A stretch of 64,000 nt of DNA, taken from positions 75,924,095-75,988,094 of the forward strand of contig ML679956.1 of assembly GCA_007922225.1 (NCBI GenBank), written 5' to 3'. This DNA comes from Emydura subglobosa. Its lineage: Eukaryota; Chordata; Testudines; Chelidae. Positions within the stretch are counted from its first letter, which is position 1. The number at the start of each line of letters is the position of its first letter. This document shows positions 1 through 10,322 of this stretch, one piece after another. Position numbers and translations under genes: made by a program. The notes below the pieces were generated by a model, which made no database searches, was not told where the DNA came from, and saw only the letters and a program-made list of their open reading frames with translations.

Positions 1-363
1 GTGTTGAGGCAAAACTCAACAGGCTAGCCAATCAGATGGCGTTACTCTTTTTTCCTACCAATATATGAGGCAGTCTTAGAAAGTTTGCTGGAACCTCTAA
101 CCTTGCCAAAAGTCTGAGAATGAATTCACTGGTTCCGCCCTGGGTTTCGTTCCTGTACGAGATTTAGAAAGGTTAAAAGGTGCTGAACTCCTGTTAAGGG
201 AATTCACCTGGAAGATTGAACCTTTACATTTCCTTAGTGATGCTAGAGGGTCTTGTGCTTTTGCACAGTGACCTAAACGATACAGCTCATGTACATGTCA
301 TGTCTGTATGTCATCTATAGGGCTGGAAATACTCTGAAGAATTTGCCGGGTCAGGAGAATAGT
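1..363. other. Intergenic, nothing recognised
   Basis: No coding exon, repeat family or simple repeat could be recognised here. Base composition is ordinary and the short open frames look like chance. Confidence 0.5.
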
Positions 364-1310
364 TCCAGAGGGGTAGCCGTGTTAGTCTGTATACAGCAAA
401 AACAACGAGAGTTCTGTGGTACTTTAAAGACTAACAAATTTAATATTTGCAGGCATAAGCTTTCGAGAGACTTCAGCTCTCTTCTTCAGATGCAGTAATA
501 CAGAAAATAGGTAACACAGAGGCATCTTATAGGTATCCAGGTGCACTGAGAACAATGGGGGAGGTGGAGTCTGGTACTTAAGACCTATTGACAACCATTG
601 AGTAGGAGGTGAGAATGGGGGAGCAAAGTAATTTACCTTCGCTAGTGAGAGAGCCACTCCAAGTCTCTGTTTAAACCCAGTTTAAATGTGTCAAGTTTGC
701 AGATCATTTCTAACTCAGCAGTTTCTCTTTGAAGTCTGTTTTTGGAGTTTTTTTGGAGAAGTACAGCAACTTTCAGGTCAGAGACAGAATGCCCTGGGGA
801 ATTGAAGTGTTCTCCCACTGGTTTATGGATGTTATTATTTTTATGTCTGATTTGTGTCCATTTATCCTTGTGCATAGTGACAGTCCAGTTTAGCCAATGT
901 ACATGGCAGAGGGGCATTGCTGGCACATGATGACATATATAACATTAGTGGATATGCAGGTGAATGAGCCCCTTATGGTGTGATTGATGTGGTTAGGACC
1001 AGTGATGTCATTAGAGACGATGTGTGGGCAGAGCTGACAACGGGGTTTGTTGCAGGGATAGGTTCCTGGGTGGGATTCAGTAGAGCTGACGAACATATTA
1101 GTGCCACTGAGTCATTTGTTGAAGAAATTTGGCCTCTTCCTTCCCCACCCTGTTTGCAAATTATCTGCACAAATGTATTGGGTCTCTGCAGATTTGCTCA
1201 CCATTTGACAAGCAGTTAGTTGCAGCTCCCTAAAGAGTTTTGTGAACTTTTGAGCAAATGTTTTTGTGGGGTGCAAATTAGAAATGTCAGGGGAAACTGC
1301 GTCGGAAACG
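364..1310 (-). mobile_element. Penelope-like retroelement, 3' part with GIY-YIG endonuclease remnant
   Basis: The minus strand reads as the C-terminal part of a Penelope-like element followed by its 3' non-coding end. Visible protein landmarks are a Cys/His cluster (TYPCNKPRCQLCPH, near 1040-1065), then CPSAMYIG near 890-915, then, after an in-frame TAA at 890-892 and a change of frame, TG..L...RI.GH, and EHFNSPGHS near 795-825. The YIG, R and H pattern with this spacing is that of the GIY-YIG nuclease that Penelope-like elements carry after their reverse transcriptase. The low-coordinate end (about 364-500) is the abundant turtle-type 3' end, beginning on the plus strand with GTAGCCGTGTTAGTCTGTAT. 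The copy is dead: it has stops, at least two frame changes and no reverse-transcriptase domain. The upper boundary is uncertain. Confidence 0.8.
449..489 (-). other. Hammerhead-ribozyme-like core in the Penelope-like 3' end (degenerate)
   Basis: On the minus strand CTGAAGA (489-483) is followed by a single A, a 5-bp perfect stem GAGAG/CTCTC (481-477 with 69-65 of the 400s) with a 7-nt loop, then GAAA (464-461) and GCTTATGC, which could form a 2-bp stem III. CUGANGA, stem II and GAAA in this order is the hammerhead core. Published work reports hammerhead motifs in Penelope-like elements. Against activity, there is one extra A before stem II, and the expected UH cleavage dinucleotide after stem III is not clear in this copy. 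Confidence 0.35.
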
Positions 1311-1751
1311 AATTTTGAAAAATTCCAACTGCATTTAATGGGGTGCAGCAGCAAGAGAGTCTCAGCTGGGGTCCCCTACCTTCCTTCTGAATGCATTCTC
1401 TAGCAGTGGTGGTGGGGTTCTGCATACCATTGGCATGCTCCTAACTCCCTCATGGATGGGGGAAGCTGGGCAGAACCTTCCCTGGATAGATCCAGACTCT
1501 GGGAATAGTCGGGTTTACCCAGCAGGACGCCAGGAAGAGGTTGCACCCGCTCTTTGCAGTCCCTGGGTGGCTGGCTGTCAGCGGCGTACGACATTCTACA
1601 ATGTGAAGGCTGGCCATTATCTCCTGTTTGCTGATAGGATGTTTGCCCCAACTTCCTCCCAGCCACCGTACTGCCCTCCCTCCCTCTTGTCCTGTCCCCT
1701 CAATTGACTCTCTTACCTTCTTCCTCAGGGAAGTTCAGCCCCAGGCGCTCA
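1311..1751. other. Intergenic, nothing recognised
   Basis: No repeat or exon signature seen. Short open frames on both strands overlap each other and have no family resemblance. Confidence 0.4.
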
Positions 1752-2166
1752 ATCAGCTTAGTTAATCAAAAAGAAGACCAAGAGGTGACTTGATTTCAGT
1801 GCCTGAATTCCTTTGCAGGGAGAAACTAACAGGCTTTAAAGGGATCATTAATCTAGCTAAGATAGGCAGAACAAGAACCAATGGCTGAAAGTTAAAGACA
1901 GGCTAATCCAAATAAGAAAGAAGGTGCAAATTTTTAACAGTGAGGGGGATCAACCGTTGGAACAAACTCCCAAGGGAAGTGGTGAATTCTCTGTCTCTTG
2001 ATATTTTCAAACCAAGACTAGCTGCCTTTCTGGAAAACATGCTTTAGCTAAGCACCAGCTATTAGGCATAATACAGGGGTAACTGGATGGAATTCAATGA
2101 CCTGTGTTATGCAAGGAGGTCAGACTAGCTTATCTAATGGTCGCTTCTGCCTTAAAATGATGAATT
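1752..2166 (+). mobile_element. CR1 LINE, 3' end fragment
   Basis: The text follows the CR1 3' region in the sense direction: a degraded reverse-transcriptase tail, then a stretch ending in GGAGGTCAGACTAGCTTATC and a final 'tctgccttaaaatgatgaa'. This is the usual CR1 terminus with GGTCAGACTAGATGATC and TTCTGGCCTTAAAATC-like wording. 5'-truncated and strongly diverged. Confidence 0.75.
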
Positions 2167-2344
2167 CCTTTGTCCCACTCCACCGCTCGGCTTACGCAAC
2201 ACACTTGCCATCCCCTGCCCCCATAATCATGAAAATAAATGAATAAAAAAGGCAGAGATTAGAAATGGCGCTAATAGTTCATGTGCCTGCTGTCACCTCA
2301 GTTGTTTTGCTTACTGTTTGTATCCCTTTCCCCCGTCTTTTACC

Positions 2345-2477
2345 TGAATTTTTTGGTCTTTTAGACAGCAAACATTTTGGGGAAGGGACCGTCTCTTTGT
2401 ACGTGTTTCCAAAGCACCTTGCACTAGAGAGCCCCCGAATGGCTTTTTGGTGCTACTGAAATATAGATAAATAAAAA
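2345..2477 (+). mobile_element. MIR/L2-type SINE tail
   Basis: The segment has the 'CATTTTGGGGAAGGGACCGTCT ... CACCTTGCAC ... GGTGCTACTGAAATATAGATAAATAAA' layout, written here in pieces. It is the same tail found at 11075, 28562, 32322 and 62795, where two copies are joined to a MIR head. Confidence 0.6.
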
Positions 2478-4205
2478 TGCAAACATATTTCACTCTTTGG
2501 GCTATCTAGAAGCTACCTGGTTTGATTCCTGCTTTCAGTACCCACTCAGCAAGGGGCATGAAATTTATCTCCAGGCAGAGGGCCCAGCATAAAATCCATG
2601 CTTCATTTGAGTCCCACTTAAGCTCTGTTTTGAGGTCTTACATGGCTCATAGTTCATCTTGCCTGACTGGTCCAACATCTCAGGATCTAGTTACTGCCTC
2701 TGATTGGACAACTGAATCTCTTATAAACAGGATGAGGAAAATCGAGAAGGTTTGAAGATGGATGCGCAAACTCTAGGTCAGCGGTTCAAATACAGCTGAT
2801 CATCATTGTGGGGAGTTGGCTGATGGTTGGTGCAACCCTTCTCACAAACACATTCACAAGAATGTTTGTGAGGCTTTCATTTGGCTCAAACTTGCTGGTG
2901 AATGGACGAATTCTTGGAAAGAGACTGGCCCATTGCTACTCCCAGACTGCAGTCATTTCCATGGAAAATCCTGTCCCAGCTTAGTGCTTCCTTTACTAGC
3001 TGGGTATCTTTCATGGTCTGGGTTTCAAATAGGTGCTAAAACCAACTGCAGGTTTCTCCTCCAAGTCCTAGTTTAAAAAAAAATTATCTATCTGTAACCC
3101 TCACAGTGCAACTCCCATAGACTTTGATAGATTCTTTGAAGTCCCAGCTGTTCTTAAAGTGAGAGCAACATCAAAGAAATGGTAGTAAAGGTGGTTTATG
3201 TACCTACCTGTGTGGAGCAGTGCGCTGTTCTTTTTTGTGAGTGTATGTATTACACTGTAGGGGGTCAGGGTGGGGAATGAATCTGAGTGTCAAGTCATTT
3301 TGCAAAGAAAATGAGGAGACCTACAGAGAGGCCAACAGATTTGTTTTGTTTCCATTTCCCAAGAGCCTGGTCTTACTACATTATAAAATTAAATATGAAG
3401 ATGAAGCTATCTCAAAGCTGTTAGGGGATTTGGACTACCCAGTTCCAATTTAACTGGGAAGTGAACATCTAAATTCTTTAGGCAGCTTTAGTGAATGCAT
3501 CCTATCTTGCTAGAGGTCCACCCTAGAATTAACTAAGCACTACAGGTGTGTGAAAGCTGGCACTCGATATCATTTCCTGAGCACCTTCTGAATTTTGACA
3601 TGGGTTTGTATCTTTCTAGTTTCACACCGAGGTTTGGGTTGGGCTGAAACTAGAAGTTCAAAGTGACTTTGGCTGGAAAATGTGGTGTTCCTGTTGGAAG
3701 TGTGATAAAACTGCACATTTCCATGCAAACCTAGACTGCCCCCATGTTCATGAACCTCAGCAAGCTCTTTGAGGCAGCTGCTCTGAGGTGTTTTGTTTTT
3801 GTTTTGTTTTTAACGTGGTCGTTTTGAGGCAGCAGGTCTGAGTTTTGAACTTGGTAGGAAACAGGAAGCGTTTTGTGTGGCGTCCGGTTGCAACTGCAAT
3901 CATGTTGTACTACAGTTCTGCTCACCACACCCAGATGGGTTGCTTCGAAGTCCTGATCAGGGACGCAGGGGAGGGGAATCTTCCCAGCATCTGCATCCCA
4001 TCTGCTCTTCCAAGGCATCGTATTGGGGCTATGCCAGCGTGGTTACCGATCAGAGGACAAGAAGCAGCACCCATTAGCTGGGACCCTAGCTCGACTCTGG
4101 AACCTTGCCTTACATCCTGTGGGGGTCTGCATTGCGAGCACAGATTTGATTAATATTTTTAAACTGTTATGGATGTGGGGGCGGGGAGAGTGCCTAGACA
4201 CTGAA
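2478..4205. other. Intergenic, no gene or clear repeat
   Basis: No coding exon, long repeat or palindromic element could be recognised. Possible weak CR1-like wording around 2520-2750 was not convincing. Confidence 0.4.
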
Positions 4206-4285
4206 ACCACGTTGGGCTCCATTGTGCAAGGCGCTTACACGAGCGTAAAGTGAATGAAAGTCCCTGCCTCAAAGCACTTACAACC
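4206..4285 (-). mobile_element. MIR/L2-type SINE tail, antisense
   Basis: The antisense wording CATTGTGCAAGGCGCTTACA followed by AGTCCCTGCCTCAAAGCACT is the reverse complement of the tail annotated elsewhere in the window. The palindromic element at 4291 lies directly beside or inside it. Confidence 0.55.
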
Positions 4286-4290
4286 GGAGG

Positions 4291-4388
4291 CCCTGATTCA
4301 GCAAAGCACTTAAGCACCAGCTGTTGAAATCAATGAGACTTTAGCACCTGCTTAAAAGCTAAGCGTGTGCTTAAGGGCTTTGCTGGGG
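4291..4388. mobile_element. Palindromic MITE (CCCTGATTCAGCAAAGCAC family)
   Basis: The left arm CCCTGATTCAGCAAAGCACT (4291-4310) is matched in inverted orientation by the right arm ending GGGCTTTGCTGGGG (4375-4388), with internal AAGCA/TGCTT pairs. The element is almost entirely self-complementary and carries no coding capacity. Confidence 0.65.
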
Positions 4389-4561
4389 TGAAACCTGTAC
4401 GACCATAAAAGGTAAGAGAAACAGACGAGTTGGTGGAGAAGAAGGCAAAGGGAGGGCACCTTACGTTTTAGTAGAGATCAGCTGTGTGCACAATTCAGAG
4501 GTGTATTAAGGCCATAACTGCCCCCACCCTGCGTGGCTACTGTGCTTTCACATTCCCCGAG

Positions 4562-4630
4562 TCTGAGCCAAAGCCAGCTGAAGTCAACGAGCTTCTTTCC
4601 GTTGACTCCAGTGGGTTTTGGATCGGTCCC
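4562..4630. mobile_element. Palindromic MITE (CCAAAGCCcactGAAGTCAA family)
   Basis: GAGCCAAAGCCAGCTGAAGT on the left pairs with GACTCCAGTGGGTTTTGGAT on the right in inverted orientation. Further members of the same family appear at 39528 and 47493. Confidence 0.55.
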
Positions 4631-4964
4631 TGAGCATTTGGTGCCCTGTACCATGAGTGGCTTTCATGCTTGGAGAATACGGGGGCTTCTGTGGGTGAAT
4701 GCATTAGTGACCCCAAACATCAAACGCTTGATGGAGACGCGCAGAAAGAGAGTGAAGGTGTGACTGCATAAGGCAATGCTCTGAGAAATCAAGACTACTG
4801 AGACTGCATTGCCAGCCTCAAGCATTCAAAAATCACCTGCCAGGCCTCAGAAAATAGTGAGATTGGCTTAAAAATCAGGAGAGTGTGAAAAATACCTTGT
4901 GGGTTTGTTTTATTTGCCTTTTGGGTTGTGTCTGTTACTGGAACATCTGATCTTCACAACCTTG

Positions 4965-5075
4965 AATGCATTTATCCTCATAACCATCCCCCCCCTGAGG
5001 TAGAAGAGTGCTGTCATGCCCACTTTAGAGGTGGGAAACTGAGGCACAGAGCCACTAAGCCTTCTTCCATTTTAG
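4965..5075 (-). mobile_element. MIR-type SINE fragment, antisense
   Basis: The wording 'GTGGGAAACTGAGGCACAGA' preceded by a 'gcccactttagag' stretch is the reverse complement of the MIR core (TCTGTGCCTCAGTTTCC). Head and tail are lost. Confidence 0.65.
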
Positions 5076-5366
5076 AGTTAATGGTTTCAAGATTTTTTTC
5101 TGCAGCCACAAAGGTTAGAAATTTACTTTTGAAAAAAACCCAGGAAGTTGAGAGGTTCACATAGTCCCAGGACTTTTGGAACCGGCACGTTAAGAAAAAC
5201 CACGCGCTGCCACGAGACTCTCCCTAAATCCTGAGGGCTGGCGGAGAAAAGATGAGTGGAGAAGAGTTTTAAGACTTACAACATTTGTGTTTTCGCATAG
5301 CCTGATAGTTCCGAAGCTACTTCTTGTCGTACAGCGTCCTCTTCGCTGGAGCTTGTTCATCGCTCC

Positions 5367-5475
5367 CAAGGCCAGAAGGGACCATTGTGATCATCTTGTC
5401 TGACCTCCTGCATAATACAGGCCATGGAATTTCCCCTGAATATGCAACCCCCCCAGTAAATGCTTTTCTCCACAT
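5367..5475 (-). mobile_element. CR1 LINE 3' end fragment, antisense
   Basis: GGCCAGAAGGGACCATTGTG followed by ATCATCTTGTCTGACCTCCT is the reverse complement of the CR1 terminus. Only about 100 bp is retained. Confidence 0.75.
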
Positions 5476-5664
5476 AGCATGCCTGTGCAGAAGACCACCA
5501 CAATATCTGAGCCGCTTCACTCCCAATTTAGCACTCCAGCAGGCCTGCCATGGTGCATGGACTCTGTGCTGGTCCTCTGCAGAGGGGTGAATTTCACCTC
5601 CTAGCCCTGGACTCTTCAGAGTACCAGAAGCACATCTCTAGCTACCATGCTTGAGAAAGGAAGG

Positions 5665-5872
5665 ATGGTCCACTGGTTAGCAGAACCATCCTGACATTTA
5701 TGGAGCCTGTGCTCAGTCCCCTGCTCTGCCACAGATGTCCTTTGTGACCTTGGGTGAGTCACTTAACCTGTCTGTGTCTCAGGTTGCTGTCTGTAAGGGT
5801 GATAGCACTTCCCTTTCTTGCAGGGTTGTTAGGACAAATGCATTAAAGATTGTGAGACTCAGATACTTCAGT
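5665..5872 (+). mobile_element. MIR-type SINE
   Basis: It begins with a tRNA-like head ('ccactggttagcagaa'), has CTCTGCCACAGATGTCC, then the core GTGACCTTGGGTGAGTCACT, then 'gggttgttaggacaaatgcattaaag'. This is the typical MIR order, near full length and diverged. Confidence 0.75.
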
Positions 5873-5879
5873 AATGGGG

Positions 5880-6670
5880 GACATACTGTACATTAGACAG
5901 ACTAATCAGTAATTTATAGAACTGTAGGTCCCAATATTTCATGGGCATCCCCCCCTCCTCCCATTTTAATCAGTAGAGCTCTGTGTGAATGCAATGTCCA
6001 CCTTGCACACAGCTGATTGCAGGATCCAGGGCCTTACTTATTCCTTTTGTGTCTTGTTTGGGCGGGAATAAAATGATTCATGAAACTGGGAATGTAAATG
6101 TATTGTGATCTATCCTGGGGAAAATCCCACATATTCCCGGCTATCTCCGAGGCAATAGCTAAAGGTGCTGTGGCATAAATTAGGAATGAATTGAAGATCT
6201 AGTGCATTTCTTTTGGGATTACAGCTTCCATATTGTTTCCAGCATGTTGTGACTGGTGAGATGAAAATATGTTTCATACCATGGTGCCACCATGTTTCTT
6301 CCAAACAATTAAGAAATCAAAGTGGGGACTTAACAGAGGATGCAACTTCTGTGTTTTCCCTTTTGAACCTGTCTGCTTTTGATTTATATCTATTAATGTT
6401 TGAGCATAAGAATGGTTTATGTCATAATAGCTATTCCAGTCAATTTTCCTATGTAGATAAGGGTACATAACTTAAGCCCCTTATGTACGTGCTTAACTTC
6501 AAGCAGGTGAGTCATTCCAGAGGTCTGTGGTTGATTCATACCCTCTGAGGATCTGGCTGACTGACATCAGTGTTTAGAGGATTGGGGCCTAAATTTTCTT
6601 CATGAGTCGTGGAACTGAGAAAATACAAATAAAACAAAGGGTGGGGAGAAATGAGCTGAAAACTATAAAC
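5880..6670. other. Intergenic, nothing recognised
   Basis: No exon-like open frame with splice sites and no clear repeat family. The sequence is moderately AT-rich. Confidence 0.4.
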
Positions 6671-6915
6671 TAGGGCCATGTCTACACCAGCACGTATTTG
6701 TTACTCAGAGGTATGAAGAAACCTCCCCCCCCCCGCCCGAGTGACATAAATTTTGCCGGCATAAGCGCTGGTGTGCTGAGCGTTGTGTGGGGGGAGATGC
6801 TCTCCTGCCGACATAGCTACTGCCTCTCCTTGGCATGACGCGGCTACACGAGCGCTCTTACAGCAGCGCAGCTGTATTGGTATATCTGTGCCGCTGCATG
6901 TATAGACATGGCCTA
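6671..6915. mobile_element. Non-autonomous DNA transposon (GGGCCATGTCTACAC family)
   Basis: The left end TAGGGCCATGTCTACACC is repeated inverted at the right end, where the plus strand reads GTATAGACATGGCCTA. Internal blocks (GCCGGCATAAGCGCTGGTGT, CTCCTGCCGACATAGCTAC) are ones I associate with a common turtle DNA transposon. No transposase is present and no clear target duplication was found. Confidence 0.7.
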
Positions 6916-7274
6916 GATCTTCAGCTGTGTACATCGGTGCAGCTCCAGGGAAGTAAATGGACTAGGCCAGTTTTTACCAGCTGAGGACCTGACCCAAAAT
7001 ACACAGTGGTGGATCCTTACTTAATATTTTGAGGTGCATTGCGGCTGATTCAGGCCTATCTCTGCTGCTTTCCCAAACCACCCTCAACCCTAGATCTGAA
7101 GCAGGTTTGTGACTAATAGAAACTGTCCTTCTCTGATAAAACCATTTGGAAAGAGAGAAGTAATTATTACAATGACAGGAGTAAAAAATCATTGCCACAT
7201 TACTTGACCAACAAAGACAATGCATGAACATTTGCACTGGTTTGGACAAAAAATCTGTTTAATATCCACTACAG

Positions 7275-8293
7275 CATCATTTCTCAGCCTGTGATACGCG
7301 TACCCCTGGGGATACGTGAAACACAGGTGGGGGGTACGCAGCAAAAAACCCAGTGAAGGGAGGCAGAAAGCAGCCACTGATTTCTGGGGAAGCCAGGTGG
7401 CAGCCGCCCGACTCCCGCCTGGTCCTAGCTCCCAGCTGGGAGGCAGGCAGCAGCTGCTGGCTTCTGGGGGAGGCGGGCGGCAGCTGCCAGCTTCCCACCC
7501 AGTCCTACCTCCTAGCTGGAAGCCGGGTGGCAGCCGCCCCAGTCCCGCCTAGTCCCAGCTCCCAAGTGGGAGCCCGGCAGCAACCTTCTGTGCCCTTCGA
7601 GCTGGGCTCGCGGCTGGGTGGCTGCCACCCGTGCCCCAGTTCTGAGCTGAGAGACAGCCTCCCGTGTCCTCACTTGCCCAGGTGGCAGCTCCCCTCCCCG
7701 GCTCAAAGCCCGGTGCCTAGAAAGCCAGGCGGAGAGCCCAGCGGCTTGCCCAGTCCTGGAGCCGGGCTCTACCCGCAGGCTTACTTGCCAATTTCACTGC
7801 TCTAGCTGAGAGTTTAATTGACAACTCTGACAGCCCCAGATTTTACTAGTATAAAAATCTTAAGAGGGGCCCACACAGTGTGATTTGCCCCAAGCCCGCA
7901 CCCTCCCCCCCCAGGGACAGCCATGGGGAGCGCTGTTATCCACTCTGGTGGGCCGCTACTGCCTGCTCGTACCTCACAAGTTCCCACCTGTGTGAGGAGA
8001 ACACCAGGTGACCCTGCCATCAGGCCATAGTGCTAGGCTGGCGTTGACCTTTGCTGCTATATGAAGGAAGGGGAGGAGGAAGGAGGGGAGAAACAGCAGG
8101 GGGTTTTGTGATCTGCCACAGCCACACAGCACTGCAGAACTCAGAACTCTCCTGCTGTACGAGAAATACAGTCGTCCAGCGGTAAAGGGGAAAAAGATTG
8201 TATTTCTCAGAGTGGAAAATTGAGTGTCGGGGTACTTATTAAAATTTCCAGAAGTTAGGGGGTACTTGCTACTTAAAAGGTTGAGGAACATTG
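7275..8293. mobile_element. Non-autonomous hAT-type element, about 1.0 kb
   Basis: The left end CATCATTTCTCAGCCTGTG and the right end AAAGGTTGAGGAACATTG are diverged inverted repeats of the hAT form CAGTGGTTCTCAACC. The flanks CACTACAG (7267-7274) and CCCTACAT (8294-8301) agree at 6 of 8 positions, as expected for an old 8-bp hAT target duplication. The subterminal GGTACGC/GGGTACTTGCT wording is repeated at both ends. The interior is GC-rich with a tandem repeat. Its 150-codon open frame is proline- and serine-rich and has no transposase motifs. Confidence 0.75.
7395..7610 (+). repeat. GC-rich imperfect tandem repeat inside the hAT element
   Basis: Units of roughly 60-70 bp recur, each with GGTGGCAGCCGCC-, CAGCTCCCA- and GGGAGGC-like blocks (for example GTGGCAGCCGCC at 7397 and at 7527). 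This repeat keeps several frames open and explains the long spurious open frames in this interval. Confidence 0.6.
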
Positions 8294-9074
8294 CCCTACA
8301 TCCTTCAAGGAGAGAGACTGCTGGGAAAGGGGGAGCAACAGATGATCTCACTGCCGGGCAGGGCTTTTCAGACCCTAAAGACGATATTCTGAAAACGTGT
8401 GTCTGCCTTTCTCTGACGTCCCTGCTGCTGGGTGAGAAAAGCTGCAGGACTGTGAATCTTTGTCACACCATTGCCATCAGGCTACTCAGAAAGTGAGCAT
8501 AGCAGACAGACTCATTAGGAAGTGCAGCTCTCACTGCTAGTTAACTGGAGGTTTTATTACTCATGCCAGTAAAACAAAAGAAGGAAGACTGGCTCCTGGT
8601 TGCAACAGAGAGGAGGGTAATTGGATTATCTGATTGCTCAGTTTTCACTTGCAACCCCTTGAAATCATTTGAATGGCACCTTTTTTCCCCCCCCATCGTA
8701 AGACAAAAAGCATCACACACTCCAAAAACAACCACTGCAAAACGATAGTCAGGAGGATTTCAGAACAGAGACCAGCATTAGCATGGTTAATTTTATTTGC
8801 CGCTCCCCTAAAGCAGTTTGTATTTTTTTCAAGGGTATGAGATTCCAAACCCTTGGAAGTGTAATGCCTCCGAACTGCTCAAAAAAAAATTCCTTGATTC
8901 TTCTTGAGTAGGGTCCCCTCTGTGAATATAGCGGTGGTGAAATGCATCGGGCAAATAACCGGGGGACTGAAGTTCTCTCTTAGCCTTGTTGAAGTCATTG
9001 GGGGTCTTTTCAATGGGATTGTCATCACTGGGCTTTCTGCACTGACGTAGCTACTCCAGTGCTAACCTCTAGCT
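8294..9074. other. Intergenic, nothing recognised
   Basis: No exon or clear repeat seen, except short homopolymers (A run near 8881-8889, C run near 8688-8695). Confidence 0.4.
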
Positions 9075-9147
9075 CCAGATCCTCAGTGGGCATAAATTGG
9101 TAGATCTTCATTGAATCTCCCCTCATTTATACCAGCTGAGGATCATG
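9075..9147. mobile_element. Palindromic MITE (CCAGATCCTCAGCTGG family)
   Basis: CCAGATCCTCAG (9075-9086) and CTGAGGATCATG (9136-9147) are inverted ends. Inside, TAAATTGGT pairs with ATTTATACC. A second member lies at 51272. Confidence 0.65.
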
Positions 9148-9312
9148 CCCCCAGTGTAGATGTGCCACACTGGTGCAAAGGGGGCTTTGAAACCAGAGCA
9201 AGATGTGTTGGCGCAAGTCGCATTTACACCAGAGCAGTGTCTGCACTAGGCATTGGCACTAGTGTAATTGTATCGGAGTAGCTGCACCAGTGCAAAACTC
9301 CCCAGTGCTGAC
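9148..9312. repeat. Diverged palindromic repeat (CAGTGTAGATGTGCC)
   Basis: CACACTGGTGCAAAG on the left and CTGCACCAGTGCAAAAC on the right are related by inversion, with 'cccagtg' near both ends. Probably another MITE family, but the ends are degraded. Confidence 0.4.
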
Positions 9313-9767
9313 ACACCCGTGGACTTCAGCGGGGTTCAGGTGAGGACCTTTTCCCACAGAGCAGTTATAGCAACAGGGCAGTTGTAAGCATTGCTGGGTG
9401 TGTGTTATATAGCCAGTTGTGGGTCTGTGCCAGGCCCTGCCAGAGAGCCTGGCTCCTCAGTTGTCGATCACCTGTTCAATCCCTGGTGTTGGCTAAGGTG
9501 GTTGTCCAGACTCAGCGATCCTTTGATCTTTCTGCTGAGATTGTTGACAGAGGGGCCAGGGTGATGAGGACGGGGTAATTGTACCGGTAATTAATTGCAT
9601 TACAGTCACACCAGCCGTTGAGGCCTTCTTGTGCTGGGTGCAGTACGCAACGAGAGAGAGTCTCTGTCCTGAAAACTTGCAGCCATAGACAGACAGACAA
9701 AGGGTGGGAACAGACACAGAGAGAGGAAGTGATTTGCTTAGAGCTCAGGAATCACCATAACCTAGAC

Positions 9768-10314
9768 CAGTGGTTTGCAGCCTTTTTGGCTGGAGGGCCA
9801 CAGGTATCATTTTTACAACCCTGCAGGGCCACCAGACTCTGCCAGCAGCCTCCCCCAACCCTCCCCCCTGCAGCCAGACGGAAGGAGTTTAGCCAGGAGG
9901 CTGCCTCCTCGCTGATCTCTCGTCCCGCTGGCTGCAGCAGGGAAACCGCACGCATCCTACAGCCCCGCGCGCTCCACCTGGGTCCCTAGGCAGTGACTGC
10001 CTTCTGCAGCCAGGGGGACGGGAGATCAGTGCTTCCCTTCCTCTAATTTCAGCAGGGACCCAGCGCCTAGGGACCCAGGCGGAGTGCTTTGCTGTGCTTC
10101 CTGCTACAGCCAGGGAGAGGGGAGCCCTCATCTTCCAGCCCCTTGGCTGCAGCCAGAAGCCTACACCGTCTTGTAGCCCCGTGGCAATACGCTCTGCTCA
10201 ACGCACTCCGTACGCAGCGGCTCCCTGCTGCAGCCAACGGGAGGGGAGCAGCGGGCCACTTTGAAAGCCCCTCTGGGCCATTTTTGGCCCCCGGGCCATG
10301 GTTGGGAACCACTG
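9768..10314. mobile_element. Non-autonomous hAT-type element, 547 bp
   Basis: The left end CAGTGGTTTGCAGCCTTTTT and the right end GTTGGGAACCACTG are inverted repeats of the hAT form CAGTGGTTCTCAACC. GGCTGGAGGGCCACAGG on the left echoes GGCCCCCGGGCCATGG on the right. The flanks ACCTAGAC (9760-9767) and CCTTAGAC (10315-10322) agree at 6 of 8 positions, an old 8-bp target duplication. The interior is GC-rich and has no transposase. Confidence 0.85.
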
Positions 10315-10322
10315 CCTTAGAC

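Noticed and set aside
7353..7805. 150-codon plus-strand open frame
   Set aside because: Lies wholly inside a hAT-type element and follows its GC-rich tandem array.
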